A stretch of 64,000 nucleotides of DNA from an uncultured Agathobacter sp. (GCA_934365945.1 CAKRNE010000004.1:62001-126000), one strand, 5' to 3'; shown: positions 52,479 through 61,276, counted from the stretch's first letter. Numbers and translations are program-made. Notes: a model not told the origin generated them from the letters alone.

Positions 52479-53498
52479 TTATGTCAGTGGTCTGGTGCTT
52501 TCTCCCTGGATGATAACAGGAAGCGTTGTATAGCTTTGGATGAGAAGTTCCGGGTTCTGAAGCTTACGGATCATCATGGAGCCTGCCTGCACACCGGTAT
52601 CATAGACATTGATGTCTACAATGGTAAGCTGTGGGTCGATGATGCTGGAATATGGGTAGACGTCAAAGGTAAGTATGGCAATATCATCCGGGATGGAAAG
52701 CTGCCGGTCTTTGACGGCCTGGATGATACCTAATGCGAGGGTGTTATTTTCACATACAATAGCGCGAGGCGGTACAGGCTGTGTCAGCATATCAGAAGTA
52801 ACAGAATAAGCGTGCTGGCAGCTGGAATCGGTATTTCCGATACGGGCAGCCGGAATGTGAAAGCCTCTGTCTAACATGCCTGCCATAAATCCTTTTTGAC
52901 GCTGGGCAGAAATATAATCGGTTTTGCGCTCTCCGATAAAGGCGACATCTGTATAACCACAGGCTATCATGTGGGCAGCGGCATATTCACCGGCAAGGGC
53001 GTGGTTGGTATCTACCCAGCATAAGCGGCTTTCAAAACTCGGATGCCCAATGATAATGTGTGGAAAGCCTGCATCCAGAATAAGATTTGCAATTTCTTTA
53101 TTAATGGCAGAACCGTGGATGATAAGACCATCGGAGGAACCGCTTGTGATAACTTCACTGACTTTTTCTCCAGGATAGTGTTCTTCAGAAGTGTTGACAA
53201 GCGTCAGGGAATAGTTGTTTTCGGACAAGGTATGGTGTACGCCGCACATAATGTCAAACATATGCGGATTCCGATAAGCAGTATCTTTCTCCAGATTGGT
53301 AAGATAGACAATATTGGAAGTAGCACCTTTTGCAAAGCTTACAGCCCGGGAGTTAGGGGTATAATGAAGCTTTTCAATTGCTGCATGAACCTTTTCCACA
53401 GTGGCTGGGGATATGGTGGTCCAGTGATTTAAAACTTTAGAAACAGTGGATTTGGAAACACCGGCTTCATTGGCAACATCATTGATGGTAACAGACAT
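52479..53498 (-). CDS. LacI-family regulator of the maltodextrin cassette
   Basis: A 339-aa regulator. The helix-turn-helix TINDVANEAGVSKSTVSKVL is at residues 4-23, followed by a hinge HYTPNSRAVSFAKGAT and a periplasmic-binding-type sensor (SDGLIIHGSAINKE, AIVCENNTLALGI). The start at 53498 is set by AGGAGG; a much longer open frame upstream is not coding-like. It is divergent from the transport genes. Its stop codon lies only 5 bases from the end of the IS-derived element. Confidence 0.92.
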   Translation of the reverse strand: MSVTINDVANEAGVSKSTVSKVLNHWTTISPATVEKVHAAIEKLHYTPNSRAVSFAKGATSNIVYLTNLEKDTAYRNPHMFDIMCGVHHTLSENNYSLTLVNTSEEHYPGEKVSEVITSGSSDGLIIHGSAINKEIANLILDAGFPHIIIGHPSFESRLCWVDTNHALAGEYAAAHMIACGYTDVAFIGERKTDYISAQRQKGFMAGMLDRGFHIPAARIGNTDSSCQHAYSVTSDMLTQPVPPRAIVCENNTLALGIIQAVKDRQLSIPDDIAILTFDVYPYSSIIDPQLTIVDINVYDTGVQAGSMMIRKLQNPELLIQSYTTLPVIIQGESTRPLT

Positions 53499-53534
53499 AA
53501 AATACCTCCTGAAAAAATGTATAAATTTAAAAAT

Positions 53535-53563
53535 ATAGTATAGCGGTTTCCTAACAAAGTCAA
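53535..53563 (-). promoter_or_regulatory. Promoter of the LacI gene with an operator half-site in the spacer
   Basis: On the minus strand TTGACT (plus 53558-53563), 17 bases, TACTAT (plus 53535-53540). The spacer contains GCGGTTTCC (plus strand), which matches half of the palindrome before the binding-protein gene. This suggests autoregulation. Confidence 0.65.
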
Positions 53564-53583
53564 TCGTTTTTGACAAATAAACA

Positions 53584-53612
53584 TTGTAAATAAAGGGAAA
53601 AAGTGATAAATA
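53584..53612 (+). promoter_or_regulatory. Candidate promoter of the maltodextrin transport operon
   Basis: TTGTAA at 53584-53589, 17 bases, TAAATA at 53607-53612. The match is moderate. A consensus TTGACA at 53570 has no good -10 at the right distance. The operator lies about 50 bases downstream. Confidence 0.45.
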
Positions 53613-53663
53613 TAGACTTAGCAAGAGGAACCAATTGCATGAAAAAAAATAAAATAAAGAAAA

Positions 53664-53682
53664 CGGTTTCCTAAAGAAACCG
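53664..53682. promoter_or_regulatory. LacI-type operator before the maltodextrin binding-protein gene
   Basis: CGGTTTC (53664-53670) and GAAACCG (53676-53682) are perfect 7-bp arms with 5 bases between, close to LacI/MalR and CcpA-like consensus. CGGAGG right after it is the ribosome binding site. Confidence 0.7.
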
Positions 53683-53700
53683 GAAAACGGAGGTATTTTT

Positions 53701-54951
53701 ATGAAGAAAAGGGTGTTGAGTCTGTTGCTCTGTACCGCAATGACAATCGGCACATTATCCGGTTGTGGAAAAGAAGCAGGAAAGACTAAAGAAGTACTTG
53801 GAAATGATGCAGAGGATGAAATGACAGAAGTAAAAATCTGGCATGATGGGGATGAGAATATCATGCAGACCATTGCGGATTGTGCGAATGGGAAACTGGC
53901 AGAGGATAATATCAAGGTTACCTTTGAAAAGAAGAGCGGTCTGACCGACCAGCTTCAGTTATATGGAAATGATGAATCCAACGGACCGGATATGTATCTT
54001 TATGCACATGATTCATTGGGAACATTTGCAGAAATGGGGATTTTAGCTCCGATTACGGATGTTATCAGTGAGGATGTAATGGCGGATTTATTACCGATGA
54101 CCGTAGAAGCAGGTAATTATAAGGATACCCAGTACCTGATGCCGGTTTATTATGAGACATTGCTCTTTATGTATAATAAGGCAAAATGGGAAGGTGATGT
54201 GCCGGAAACAACAGATGAACTGTATGATTATATGGTAGCGCATACCGATGTGGATGCAGGAACTTATGCGCTGGTAAATCAGCATTCTACCGCATACAAT
54301 GTGGCACCTGTGATCAATGGTTTTGGTGGATATATTATTGATAAAGATGCAAATCCTGGATTAAATACACAGGAAACCAAGGATGCTATCGCATACAATC
54401 AGAAATTTGCAGCATTGGAGGCAGATGGAGATTACAACACAGTAACTGCATTATTCAATGAAGGCCAGGCAGCAGCAATCATCGGTGGACCATGGCTGGT
54501 ATCCGGAATCAAGGCAGCGGGCATTGACCTTGGTATTAAATCCTTATCGGATTTTAAACTTCCGAATGGAAACGGACTGGCACCATATTCAGGTGTACAG
54601 AGCATTGGTGTCTTAAAATATGCAGCAGAAAATAAGAAAGAAGCAATTGCAAAAGTATTAGAGACAATTGCAAGTCCGGAAGTAGGTATTGCACTGGCGA
54701 ATAAATCAAACTGTGCACCGGCAAACAGCAAAGCATATGATGATGCAGATGTTGCTGCAAATGAGATGATTATGGCAATGAAAGCAACTGCAGAAACTGC
54801 ACAGCCTATGCCAAACATTCCGCAGATGAGCGTTATGTGGGGTCCGGCAGAAGCATTTTTGGCGGCAGTCAACAAATCCGGGGAGGATATTGATACTGCA
54901 GCAGAAACTTATCAGCAGGAGGCATTGGATGCTATTGCAGATATGCAGTAA
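53701..54951 (+). CDS. Maltodextrin-type ABC transporter substrate-binding lipoprotein
   Basis: A 416-aa lipoprotein with signal peptide and lipobox LSGC at residues 19-22. The mature protein belongs to the MalE-type (CUT1) binding proteins: EVKIWHDGDENIMQTI, PDMYLYAHDSLGTFAEMGIL, YLMPVYYETLLFMYNK and NEGQAAAIIGGPW. The GH13 gene at the end of the operon points to maltodextrin or related alpha-glucans as ligand. It comes directly after a LacI-type operator. No ATPase gene lies in the cassette, so a shared MsmX-type ATPase elsewhere is needed. Confidence 0.9.
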   Translation: MKKRVLSLLLCTAMTIGTLSGCGKEAGKTKEVLGNDAEDEMTEVKIWHDGDENIMQTIADCANGKLAEDNIKVTFEKKSGLTDQLQLYGNDESNGPDMYLYAHDSLGTFAEMGILAPITDVISEDVMADLLPMTVEAGNYKDTQYLMPVYYETLLFMYNKAKWEGDVPETTDELYDYMVAHTDVDAGTYALVNQHSTAYNVAPVINGFGGYIIDKDANPGLNTQETKDAIAYNQKFAALEADGDYNTVTALFNEGQAAAIIGGPWLVSGIKAAGIDLGIKSLSDFKLPNGNGLAPYSGVQSIGVLKYAAENKKEAIAKVLETIASPEVGIALANKSNCAPANSKAYDDADVAANEMIMAMKATAETAQPMPNIPQMSVMWGPAEAFLAAVNKSGEDIDTAAETYQQEALDAIADMQ

Positions 54952-54972
54952 GAAGGAGTTTATTTAGAAGAA

Positions 54973-55899
54973 ATGAAGAGTAAAATTAGGAAGAGAAGTG
55001 TGTATATGAAGAACAAACGGAAATTAACGCCATGGCTTTACAGTATGCCGGCACTGATATTGATTGGAATGGTTATCGTATTCCCGATTATTTATACGGG
55101 CTATATATCACTGACTAATATGAATCTTTTTCACTGGTCAAATTATGAATTTATCGGACTATCCAACTATAGCAGGGCATTATTAAAGGCAGACTCCGGT
55201 TTTCTTGGAGCACTGTTTACAACATTACTTTGGACCACATTAAATATGGTGATACAGGTAGTTGTGGCATATTTTATTGCATTGGGATTTCAAAGAGAAG
55301 ATTTAAAGGGAAAACGTGTATACAAGACTCTTTTGATGTTCCCGTGGGCAATGCCTGCATATGTGTCCATTCTTTTGTGGAGGGTAGGCATTTATAACAC
55401 AGAGTTTGGTCTTCTGAATAAGATTCTGGTGGCACTTGGCTTTGGAAAGGTAAATTTCCTTTCCAACAATGTGCCGGCATTTCTCTCCTGCATGACTCTA
55501 AACCTGTGGATGGCATTGCCGTTTATGATTATGATGATAGACGGTGCACTGTCCAGCATTGACCGCAGCTATTATGAAAGCGCAGAACTGGATGGAGCAG
55601 GTTTCTGGTCAAAGAACATCCATATTACCGTTCCGGCAATGAAAGGAATTATTGCACCGGCGGTTATTATGACGACATTTACCACATTTAAGCAGTTTGA
55701 TATCGTATATCTACTTACGATGCAGAAGGGAGCATATTCAGGGGCAACCTTACAGACCGTAATTACTTATGCACAGCAGAATGCGTTTGTTTCAAATAAC
55801 TATGGGCTGTCCTCTGCGGTATCCATTATTATCTTTTTCCTCATCATGGTATTTTCGCTGTTTACCAATCGAGGGGTAAAGGAGGAAAATTATGACTAA
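54973..55899 (+). CDS. Maltodextrin-type ABC transporter permease (MalF type)
   Basis: A 308-aa CUT1 permease with six hydrophobic segments. The ATPase-docking loop is ESAELDGAGFWSKNIHITVP (about residue 210). LTPWLYSMPALILIGMVIVF is the first membrane segment. The start is uncertain: 54973 has only a distant GAAGGAG, and an in-frame ATG at 55006 is an alternative. It overlaps the next permease by 8 bp. Confidence 0.9.
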   Translation: MKSKIRKRSVYMKNKRKLTPWLYSMPALILIGMVIVFPIIYTGYISLTNMNLFHWSNYEFIGLSNYSRALLKADSGFLGALFTTLLWTTLNMVIQVVVAYFIALGFQREDLKGKRVYKTLLMFPWAMPAYVSILLWRVGIYNTEFGLLNKILVALGFGKVNFLSNNVPAFLSCMTLNLWMALPFMIMMIDGALSSIDRSYYESAELDGAGFWSKNIHITVPAMKGIIAPAVIMTTFTTFKQFDIVYLLTMQKGAYSGATLQTVITYAQQNAFVSNNYGLSSAVSIIIFFLIMVFSLFTNRGVKEENYD

Positions 55900-56737
55900 G
55901 AAAAAGAGAAAACAGATTTTACAGCTTAGCGGATTACATATTTTTTATATTATACTGTGTCTGCTGGCACTGGTACCGATTTTATATGCGTTGAATCTTT
56001 CCTTTGAAAGGGGAGGTGGAGCATTGTCCTCCGGATTATCTTTGTTTCCAAAGGAATTTACACTGGATAATTATAAAAATATACTGACGCAGAAGCCGTT
56101 TTTGCGGTGGTTTTATAACTCTGCCGTATTAAGCTTCTTTACAATGGTCATTGCTATCGGATTTGCCATGGTGTCATCTTATGCATTTTCAAGATACCGT
56201 TTTAAGGGAAGAAATGGCATTTTAAAATTACTGCTTCTCTTAAATGCATTCCCGCAGATTCTGTCCATGTTTGCATTATTCCGTCTTTTAAAACAGATGA
56301 ATATGCTGGATACGAAACTGGGACTGGTGATTATTTATGCGGGAAGCATGTGCATTTTCTCTATCTGGAATATGAAGGGGTATTTTGATACCATTCCGAT
56401 AGAAATCGAAGAAGCATCGAAAATTGACGGTGCATCGGATTTCCAGCTGCTGTGGAAGGTAGTAATGCCGCTGGCTCGTCCGGCAATCATTGTAACTTCT
56501 GTGATGGTACTTATTTTTGTATGGAATGAATATCTGTTTTCCACAACATTTCTACTGAATGAAAACAGTTATACACTGGCAGGTGGATTATATCAGTTAC
56601 AGTCCAACGATTACACCAGAAGCTGGGGAATGTTCTCCGCAGCCGCTATCCTGGTATCTGTTCCGGTGCTGATTATTTTCTTCTGTATACAAAAGTATAT
56701 GGTATCCGGTCTTACTGCAGGTGGTGTGAAAGGATAG
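55892..56737 (+). CDS. Maltodextrin-type ABC transporter permease (MalG type)
   Basis: A 281-aa CUT1 permease, six hydrophobic segments, with the docking loop IEEASKIDGASDFQLLWKVV near residue 170 and a C-terminal YMVSGLTAGGVKG that is typical of MalG ends. GGAGG lies before the ATG, which overlaps the MalF-type gene. With the binding protein it forms the import channel. Confidence 0.92.
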   Translation: MTKKKRKQILQLSGLHIFYIILCLLALVPILYALNLSFERGGGALSSGLSLFPKEFTLDNYKNILTQKPFLRWFYNSAVLSFFTMVIAIGFAMVSSYAFSRYRFKGRNGILKLLLLLNAFPQILSMFALFRLLKQMNMLDTKLGLVIIYAGSMCIFSIWNMKGYFDTIPIEIEEASKIDGASDFQLLWKVVMPLARPAIIVTSVMVLIFVWNEYLFSTTFLLNENSYTLAGGLYQLQSNDYTRSWGMFSAAAILVSVPVLIIFFCIQKYMVSGLTAGGVKG

Positions 56738-56744
56738 AAATAAA

Positions 56745-58511
56745 ATGGAAAAAGAAGCAATTTTGCATATTCCACTGTCACAATTTGCTTTTGCAGAAAA
56801 AGAAGACCGGCTGGTAATAAGAATCCGTTGTAAAAAGGGCGATTTAAAACGGTGCGTGCTGCTTTGGGGAGACCGGGTGGCAATGGAAGAGCCACTTCCG
56901 GTGAAACAAAGTGAAATGGAACATGTGGCATCCGATATGCTTTATGATTATTATGAAGTTAAGATTACGTCTCCGTATACCAGGGTATGCTATTATTTCC
57001 GGTTAGAGGACGATACAGAAAGCCTTTATTATTATGGAAGAGGATTTGCAGAGAAACTGTCCTGTGGCAGGGCAGAATATTTCCAGTTTCCATATATTAG
57101 AAGAGAGGATATTTTAGATATCCCGGAGTGGGCAGAAAACATTGTTATGTATCATATTTTCCCGGACAGTTTTGCAAATGACAGACGGGAACTGACGGAA
57201 AAAGCAACAAGGCATATGCTTTTGCCGGATGAAAAAAGCGACAGCAATGGAAAAATTTTACCGGATCGGATTTGCAAGAATCATCTGGGTGGTACACTGA
57301 AAGGAATTTGTGAAAACCTTGACTATATCGAAAAGCTTGGAATTAACTGCATTTATCTGAATCCGATTTTTGAAGCAGCGTCTTATCATAAATATGATAC
57401 CATTGACTATTTTGAAATCGACCCCTGTCTTGGAAATAAAGCGGATTTAAAAGAACTGGTGCAGCAGTGCCACAAGAGAGGAATCCGGGTTATTTTAGAT
57501 GGAGTATTTAATCATTGTGGAGCAGATTTTTTTGCATTCCGGGATGTGCGGCAGAAGGGAAAAGCATCAAGATATTATAACTGGTTTTATTACCTGCCGG
57601 AAACGATACAGTACGCTGATCCGCCAAATTATGAGGCGTTTGCCTATGTAAAGGAAATGCCAAAGCTTAATACCGGAAATCCTGAAGTGGTGGAGTACCT
57701 TTGCAATGTTGGAACTTACTGGATTCGGGAAGCAGATATTGACGGCTGGCGCTTGGATGTGGCAAATGAAATCAATCATGAATTCTGGAGAGCCTTCCGT
57801 CATGCGGTGAGAGCGGTAAAAGAGGATATATTTCTAATAGGCGAAATCTGGGAAGAAGCAGGCATCTGGCTTCAGGGAGACCAATTTGATTCTACGATGA
57901 ATTATACTTTTTCTTATCTGTGCCGGGATTTTTTTGGAAAGGGAGAACTTTCGGTCAGTGAATTTGATGCCCAGATGCAGCGGATGATTTACCGCTACCC
58001 ATGGCAGGTGAGCCTGGCACAGATGAATTTTCTGGATTCCCATGATATTCCGAGATTTTTAAGCTATTGCAATGGAAATAGAAAGAGAATGGAGCTGGCA
58101 TTTTTCTATCTCTTTATGGGAGTGGGCGTGCCATCGGTATTCTACGGGGATGAAGTGTATATCGAGGGAATGAAAGAACTGGAGTATCGGGCAGCCATGG
58201 ACTGGCAGGCAGTAATGGAGCAGCAGGCAGAAAACAACAGATTACAGGGAAATCTGGCAGAGAAGTTCAGCTGCTGGATTGCACTCCGAAAAGAGCATGT
58301 GGCATTACGCAAGGGCAATTACCGGACAATTTACTGCAATGATATGATGGGAGTATATGTATTTTTACGTAGTTTTGGGGACGACAAAGTCCTGGTATTT
58401 TTAAATACCGGCACCGGCAGTGTAACACTGACATCAGTGGAGGTTCCGCAGCTGCAGGAAAAAAGGATAATTCTTTCTTCTTGTGAGGGAAAGCTTTTGG
58501 TTGTTTTGTAA
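56745..58511 (+). CDS. Cytoplasmic GH13 alpha-glucan hydrolase (neopullulanase/maltogenic type)
   Basis: A 588-aa GH13 enzyme, most like subfamily 20. Residues 1-110 are a CBM34-like beta domain. The barrel shows MYHIFPDSFAN, the nucleophile in DGWRLDVANE, the acid/base in IGEIWEE and the third acid in FLDSHDIPR. No signal peptide is present, so it cuts imported maltodextrin or branched dextrins. It begins 7 bp after the permease gene. Its products would feed glycogen phosphorylase and glucose metabolism. The stretch to 58646 after it has no gene. Confidence 0.9.
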   Translation: MEKEAILHIPLSQFAFAEKEDRLVIRIRCKKGDLKRCVLLWGDRVAMEEPLPVKQSEMEHVASDMLYDYYEVKITSPYTRVCYYFRLEDDTESLYYYGRGFAEKLSCGRAEYFQFPYIRREDILDIPEWAENIVMYHIFPDSFANDRRELTEKATRHMLLPDEKSDSNGKILPDRICKNHLGGTLKGICENLDYIEKLGINCIYLNPIFEAASYHKYDTIDYFEIDPCLGNKADLKELVQQCHKRGIRVILDGVFNHCGADFFAFRDVRQKGKASRYYNWFYYLPETIQYADPPNYEAFAYVKEMPKLNTGNPEVVEYLCNVGTYWIREADIDGWRLDVANEINHEFWRAFRHAVRAVKEDIFLIGEIWEEAGIWLQGDQFDSTMNYTFSYLCRDFFGKGELSVSEFDAQMQRMIYRYPWQVSLAQMNFLDSHDIPRFLSYCNGNRKRMELAFFYLFMGVGVPSVFYGDEVYIEGMKELEYRAAMDWQAVMEQQAENNRLQGNLAEKFSCWIALRKEHVALRKGNYRTIYCNDMMGVYVFLRSFGDDKVLVFLNTGTGSVTLTSVEVPQLQEKRIILSSCEGKLLVVL

Positions 58512-58646
58512 AACAAAAGATATTTCTATAAATAGTACCGTTCCTTAAAAAGATAAGTGACATCTTTACATACTTGTGCTATGCTTTTGAAAAGAATACA
58601 TGAAAGACAAATGGGGAATGGATGAATAAAAGAGAGGTTTAAGAAT
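58512..58646. other. Non-coding junction after the GH13 gene
   Basis: About 135 AT-rich bases with no gene, ending at the terminal inverted repeat of the right-hand IS-derived element. No terminator is seen before the hairpin of that element at 58676. Confidence 0.6.
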
Positions 58647-59108
58647 GGGGCTGTAAAAAAACTCCCCTGACAGAAAAATCGCCCAGACCGTGAGGTCTGA
58701 GCGATTTTTTGGTATAATTAATTATGCTACTAACTAACAATACCAATGGTAATTATACTATGCGTCAGCTGAAATTACCATTAGAAATTGAAAAATTGAT
58801 CGATATTTCCGATCCGGCATACAACCTACAGGCAGCCATCTGTGATGAATACATAGCTGTAATCGACGTAAAACCATATGCATCCGATATGGAATGCTTT
58901 GTTCCTTATAAATATCACAACAAAAAGCAACGACAGACGAAAGCTGCATAAAACTCAAGCATGATTAACTGAGCTTTATTAAATGCACCATTTTTTATAC
59001 CCAAAGATGCAGACGTGATCAAAAATAGAAAAATTCATACAAAGAAACGCCAAAACCGACATTTGCCGGAGTTGGCGTTTCTTAATTAGGGACTTATTTT
59101 ACAGCCCC
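58647..59108 (+). mobile_element. Internally deleted IS1182-like element, right copy
   Basis: Same ends and same orientation as the left copy: GGGGCTGTAAAA at 58647 and TTACAGCCCC ending at 59108. The left hairpin is perfect here (AAAAATCGCCCAGACC with GGTCTGAGCGATTTTT around GTGA). The first 115 bp and last 110 bp are nearly identical to the left copy; the interiors differ, so the two arose from separate deletions of one parent type. Confidence 0.82.
58724..58951 (+). pseudogene. Transposase fragment (IS1182-like), right copy
   Basis: A 75-codon frame starting MLLTNNTNGNYTMRQLKLPL, identical over its first 30 residues to the left copy. After ISDPAY it joins to a short segment ending ECFVPYKYHNKKQRQTKAA, which looks like a later part of the transposase. 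Most of the gene, including the DDE core, is gone. Confidence 0.8.
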
Positions 59109-59151
59109 TTTTTTTGAATTTGCAAAAATTATAATTAATTCCATAAAATAC

Positions 59152-59180
59152 TTGACATAGTTACTAAAGGTTACTATAAT
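59152..59180 (+). promoter_or_regulatory. Promoter of the NAD salvage operon with a palindrome in the spacer
   Basis: A consensus promoter: TTGACA at 59152-59157, 17 bases, TATAAT at 59175-59180. The spacer is the imperfect palindrome TAGTTAC-TAAAG-GTTACTA (59158-59176, 6 of 7 arm positions paired). A repressor bound there would block transcription. The Nudix/winged-helix protein encoded next is the natural candidate. Confidence 0.8.
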
Positions 59181-59234
59181 AAGTACATAAAGTAAATATG
59201 AGAAACGCAGAAAGTAATTATAGGAGTTAAATAC

Positions 59235-60659
59235 ATGAATAAAGTAGACATAAATGGATTAACAGAACGGGAATTCTTGGCGGAGTATAAGCCGGGCGAT
59301 TATGACAGGCCATCGGTTACAGTTGACATGATGGTGCTTCGCATGAAGGAAGACTTAAGCTGTATGCAGGTGCTGCTGATAAAGAGAAAGGCTCATCCGG
59401 AGATAGACAAATGGGCGCTTCCGGGCGGATTTATTAATATAAAGGAATCCGCATATGAAGCAGCGTGCAGGGAGCTTAAAGAGGAAACAGGTCTTACAGA
59501 CATTTATCTTGAACAGCTCTACACCATGAGCCAGCCGGACAGGGATCCGCGTATGAGGATTATTGATATTGCATACATTGCATTGCTTCCATATGGATAT
59601 GAGCAGGCTGCTGTTGCAGGTGATGACGCAAAGGATGCCAGATGGTTTGATGTGAAATTTGCAGATAAAAAGCTTGTGTTTGCAAACGATTTGATTAAAA
59701 TTGAATACTCTCTTAAGTCTGAGAAATTCAAAAACGGTGTTATTACGGTGGAAAATTTCATTCCGGTGAGCGTATCAGATGAAAAGCTTGCTTTTGATCA
59801 TGACCAGATTATACTGGAAGGCCTTATGAGGATAAGGAATAAGGCTGAGTATACAGGCATCATGTTTAATCTCGTGCCACGTGAGTTTACCATTCCGGAT
59901 CTGCTTAAGGTGTTTGAAGTTCTTTCAGGAAAGGAAGTTCATCCAAAGGTATTCCGTGAGAAGATTGCTGACCGGCTTGTTTCACTTGACAGGTCGCAGA
60001 GACCTATTGTCGGAAGAAAACCGGCTGCCGTATACAGATATGTTGACCTTAACATGAGTGAGCAAAAGCCGGTTAAAGTGCAGAAGAAATATAAAAACGG
60101 CGTGATACTTACAAGGGCACAGCCATTCCATAACGGACACCTGAACATGATAAAACAGGCCGCGTCGGAGTGTGAAAACCTGCTTGTTGTAATAGGCAGT
60201 GCAAACAAAAGTTATACAAAGAGAAATCCGTTTCCAATCGAATACAGAAAAAGGCTTGTTGAAAACGTATTGCAGGAAGAGGCTTTAAGCGGTGCTGATG
60301 TAAAAGTTATGACCTTATCGGATTGGAGCATGGAAGATGCAGCTCAGTATGTAAAGGAATGGGGTTCTTTCTTCTATTACAACATAGCTAATGAAATTGG
60401 AGAGAAAAGCTTTACATTCTATTACAACGACGACCCGAAGATTGCGGAAAACTGGTTTACAGATGATATTTTAAAGAATGTGACCATCAGAAACCTTGGA
60501 AGAAGCGATATTGAGATTTCAAGTACAATGATCAGGGATCTGATGTACAAGGAAGATTATGACAAAGTCAAGGATCTGGTTCCACGGTGGATGTGGAAGG
60601 ACTTAAAGAAGCTTGGAAAAATTCTTATGGATGCAACAAATAATGATTATATGATGTAG
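59235..60659 (+). CDS. Nudix - winged helix - NMN adenylyltransferase fusion (NrtR-like regulator plus NadM-like enzyme)
   Basis: A 474-aa three-part protein. Residues about 28-150 are a Nudix domain with the full box GGFINIKESAYEAACRELKE followed by ETGL. Residues about 190-270 match the NrtR winged helix (LVPREFTIPDLLKVFEVLSG, then RPAxxYRY-like KPAAVYRYV). Residues about 290-474 are a nucleotidyltransferase with TRAQPFHNGHLNMI and the C-terminal ISSTMIRDLM of NadM-type NMN adenylyltransferases. NrtR proteins sense ADP-ribose and repress NAD genes. Here sensor and enzyme appear joined, at the head of a NAD salvage operon. Confidence 0.85.
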   Translation: MNKVDINGLTEREFLAEYKPGDYDRPSVTVDMMVLRMKEDLSCMQVLLIKRKAHPEIDKWALPGGFINIKESAYEAACRELKEETGLTDIYLEQLYTMSQPDRDPRMRIIDIAYIALLPYGYEQAAVAGDDAKDARWFDVKFADKKLVFANDLIKIEYSLKSEKFKNGVITVENFIPVSVSDEKLAFDHDQIILEGLMRIRNKAEYTGIMFNLVPREFTIPDLLKVFEVLSGKEVHPKVFREKIADRLVSLDRSQRPIVGRKPAAVYRYVDLNMSEQKPVKVQKKYKNGVILTRAQPFHNGHLNMIKQAASECENLLVVIGSANKSYTKRNPFPIEYRKRLVENVLQEEALSGADVKVMTLSDWSMEDAAQYVKEWGSFFYYNIANEIGEKSFTFYYNDDPKIAENWFTDDILKNVTIRNLGRSDIEISSTMIRDLMYKEDYDKVKDLVPRWMWKDLKKLGKILMDATNNDYMM

Positions 60660-60671
60660 GAGGAAATGATT

Positions 60672-61214
60672 ATGGCAAAGAAAATTTTAGTAGTAGTGGA
60701 CGCACAGAATGATTTTATTACAGGAGTTCTTGGAAACAAAGAGTGTGACGTGGCAACAAATGTTATTGCAGAGGAAATCAGGTCAGGAAAATATGATGAT
60801 GTGATATTCACAAGAGATACACATGATGAAAACTATCTGAATACTCAGGAAGGAAAGAAACTTCCGGTAGCGCACTGCATTAAAGGGACAAACGGATGGG
60901 AAGTGGATGAGCGTCTTAAGCGTGCAATGAAGGAGCGTGGAGTTGATTGTAACGATATGACTTATATTGACAAGCCGACTTTTGGAAGCAAAGAGCTGGG
61001 AGAGATGCTTGCAGAATATGACAACAGCGATACAGAGATTTATTTCTGCGGCTTCTGTACGGGAATATGCGTAATAAGCAACGTTGCGATTGCAAAGACA
61101 TTCTGTAAAGACGCAGAGGTGTTCGTAATAGAAAATGCCTGTGCCTGCGTAACGCCTGAAAGTCATAAGACAGCAATAGAAGCAATGAAGATGATTCAGG
61201 TAGGCATTATATAG
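60672..61214 (+). CDS. pncA: Nicotinamidase / isochorismatase-family amidase
   Basis: A 180-aa cysteine hydrolase that converts nicotinamide to nicotinate. The triad is visible: aspartate in VVVDAQNDFITG, lysine in YIDKPTFGS and cysteine in FCGFCTGICVISNV. Metal-binding DTHDENY is also present. The start at 60672 gives an 8-base gap to AGGAGG; ATG at 60666 is too close. It lies 12 bp after the fusion gene and before pncB, so the salvage assignment is well supported. Confidence 0.9.
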   Translation: MAKKILVVVDAQNDFITGVLGNKECDVATNVIAEEIRSGKYDDVIFTRDTHDENYLNTQEGKKLPVAHCIKGTNGWEVDERLKRAMKERGVDCNDMTYIDKPTFGSKELGEMLAEYDNSDTEIYFCGFCTGICVISNVAIAKTFCKDAEVFVIENACACVTPESHKTAIEAMKMIQVGII

Positions 61215-61276
61215 AAAGCCATTTGTCAAAAAGGTTTATGACATGCTGATAGCGTAAGAATTAGGAGGAGAATATT

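Noticed and set aside
52216-52533. 105-codon frame across the left IS-derived element
   Set aside because: It joins transposase debris, the element's terminal repeat and the end of the LacI gene on the other strand; not a real gene.
53499-53915. N-terminal extension of the LacI gene by about 139 codons
   Set aside because: It would run through the promoter region and part of the opposite gene. AGGAGG and the standard LacI N-terminus place the start at 53498.
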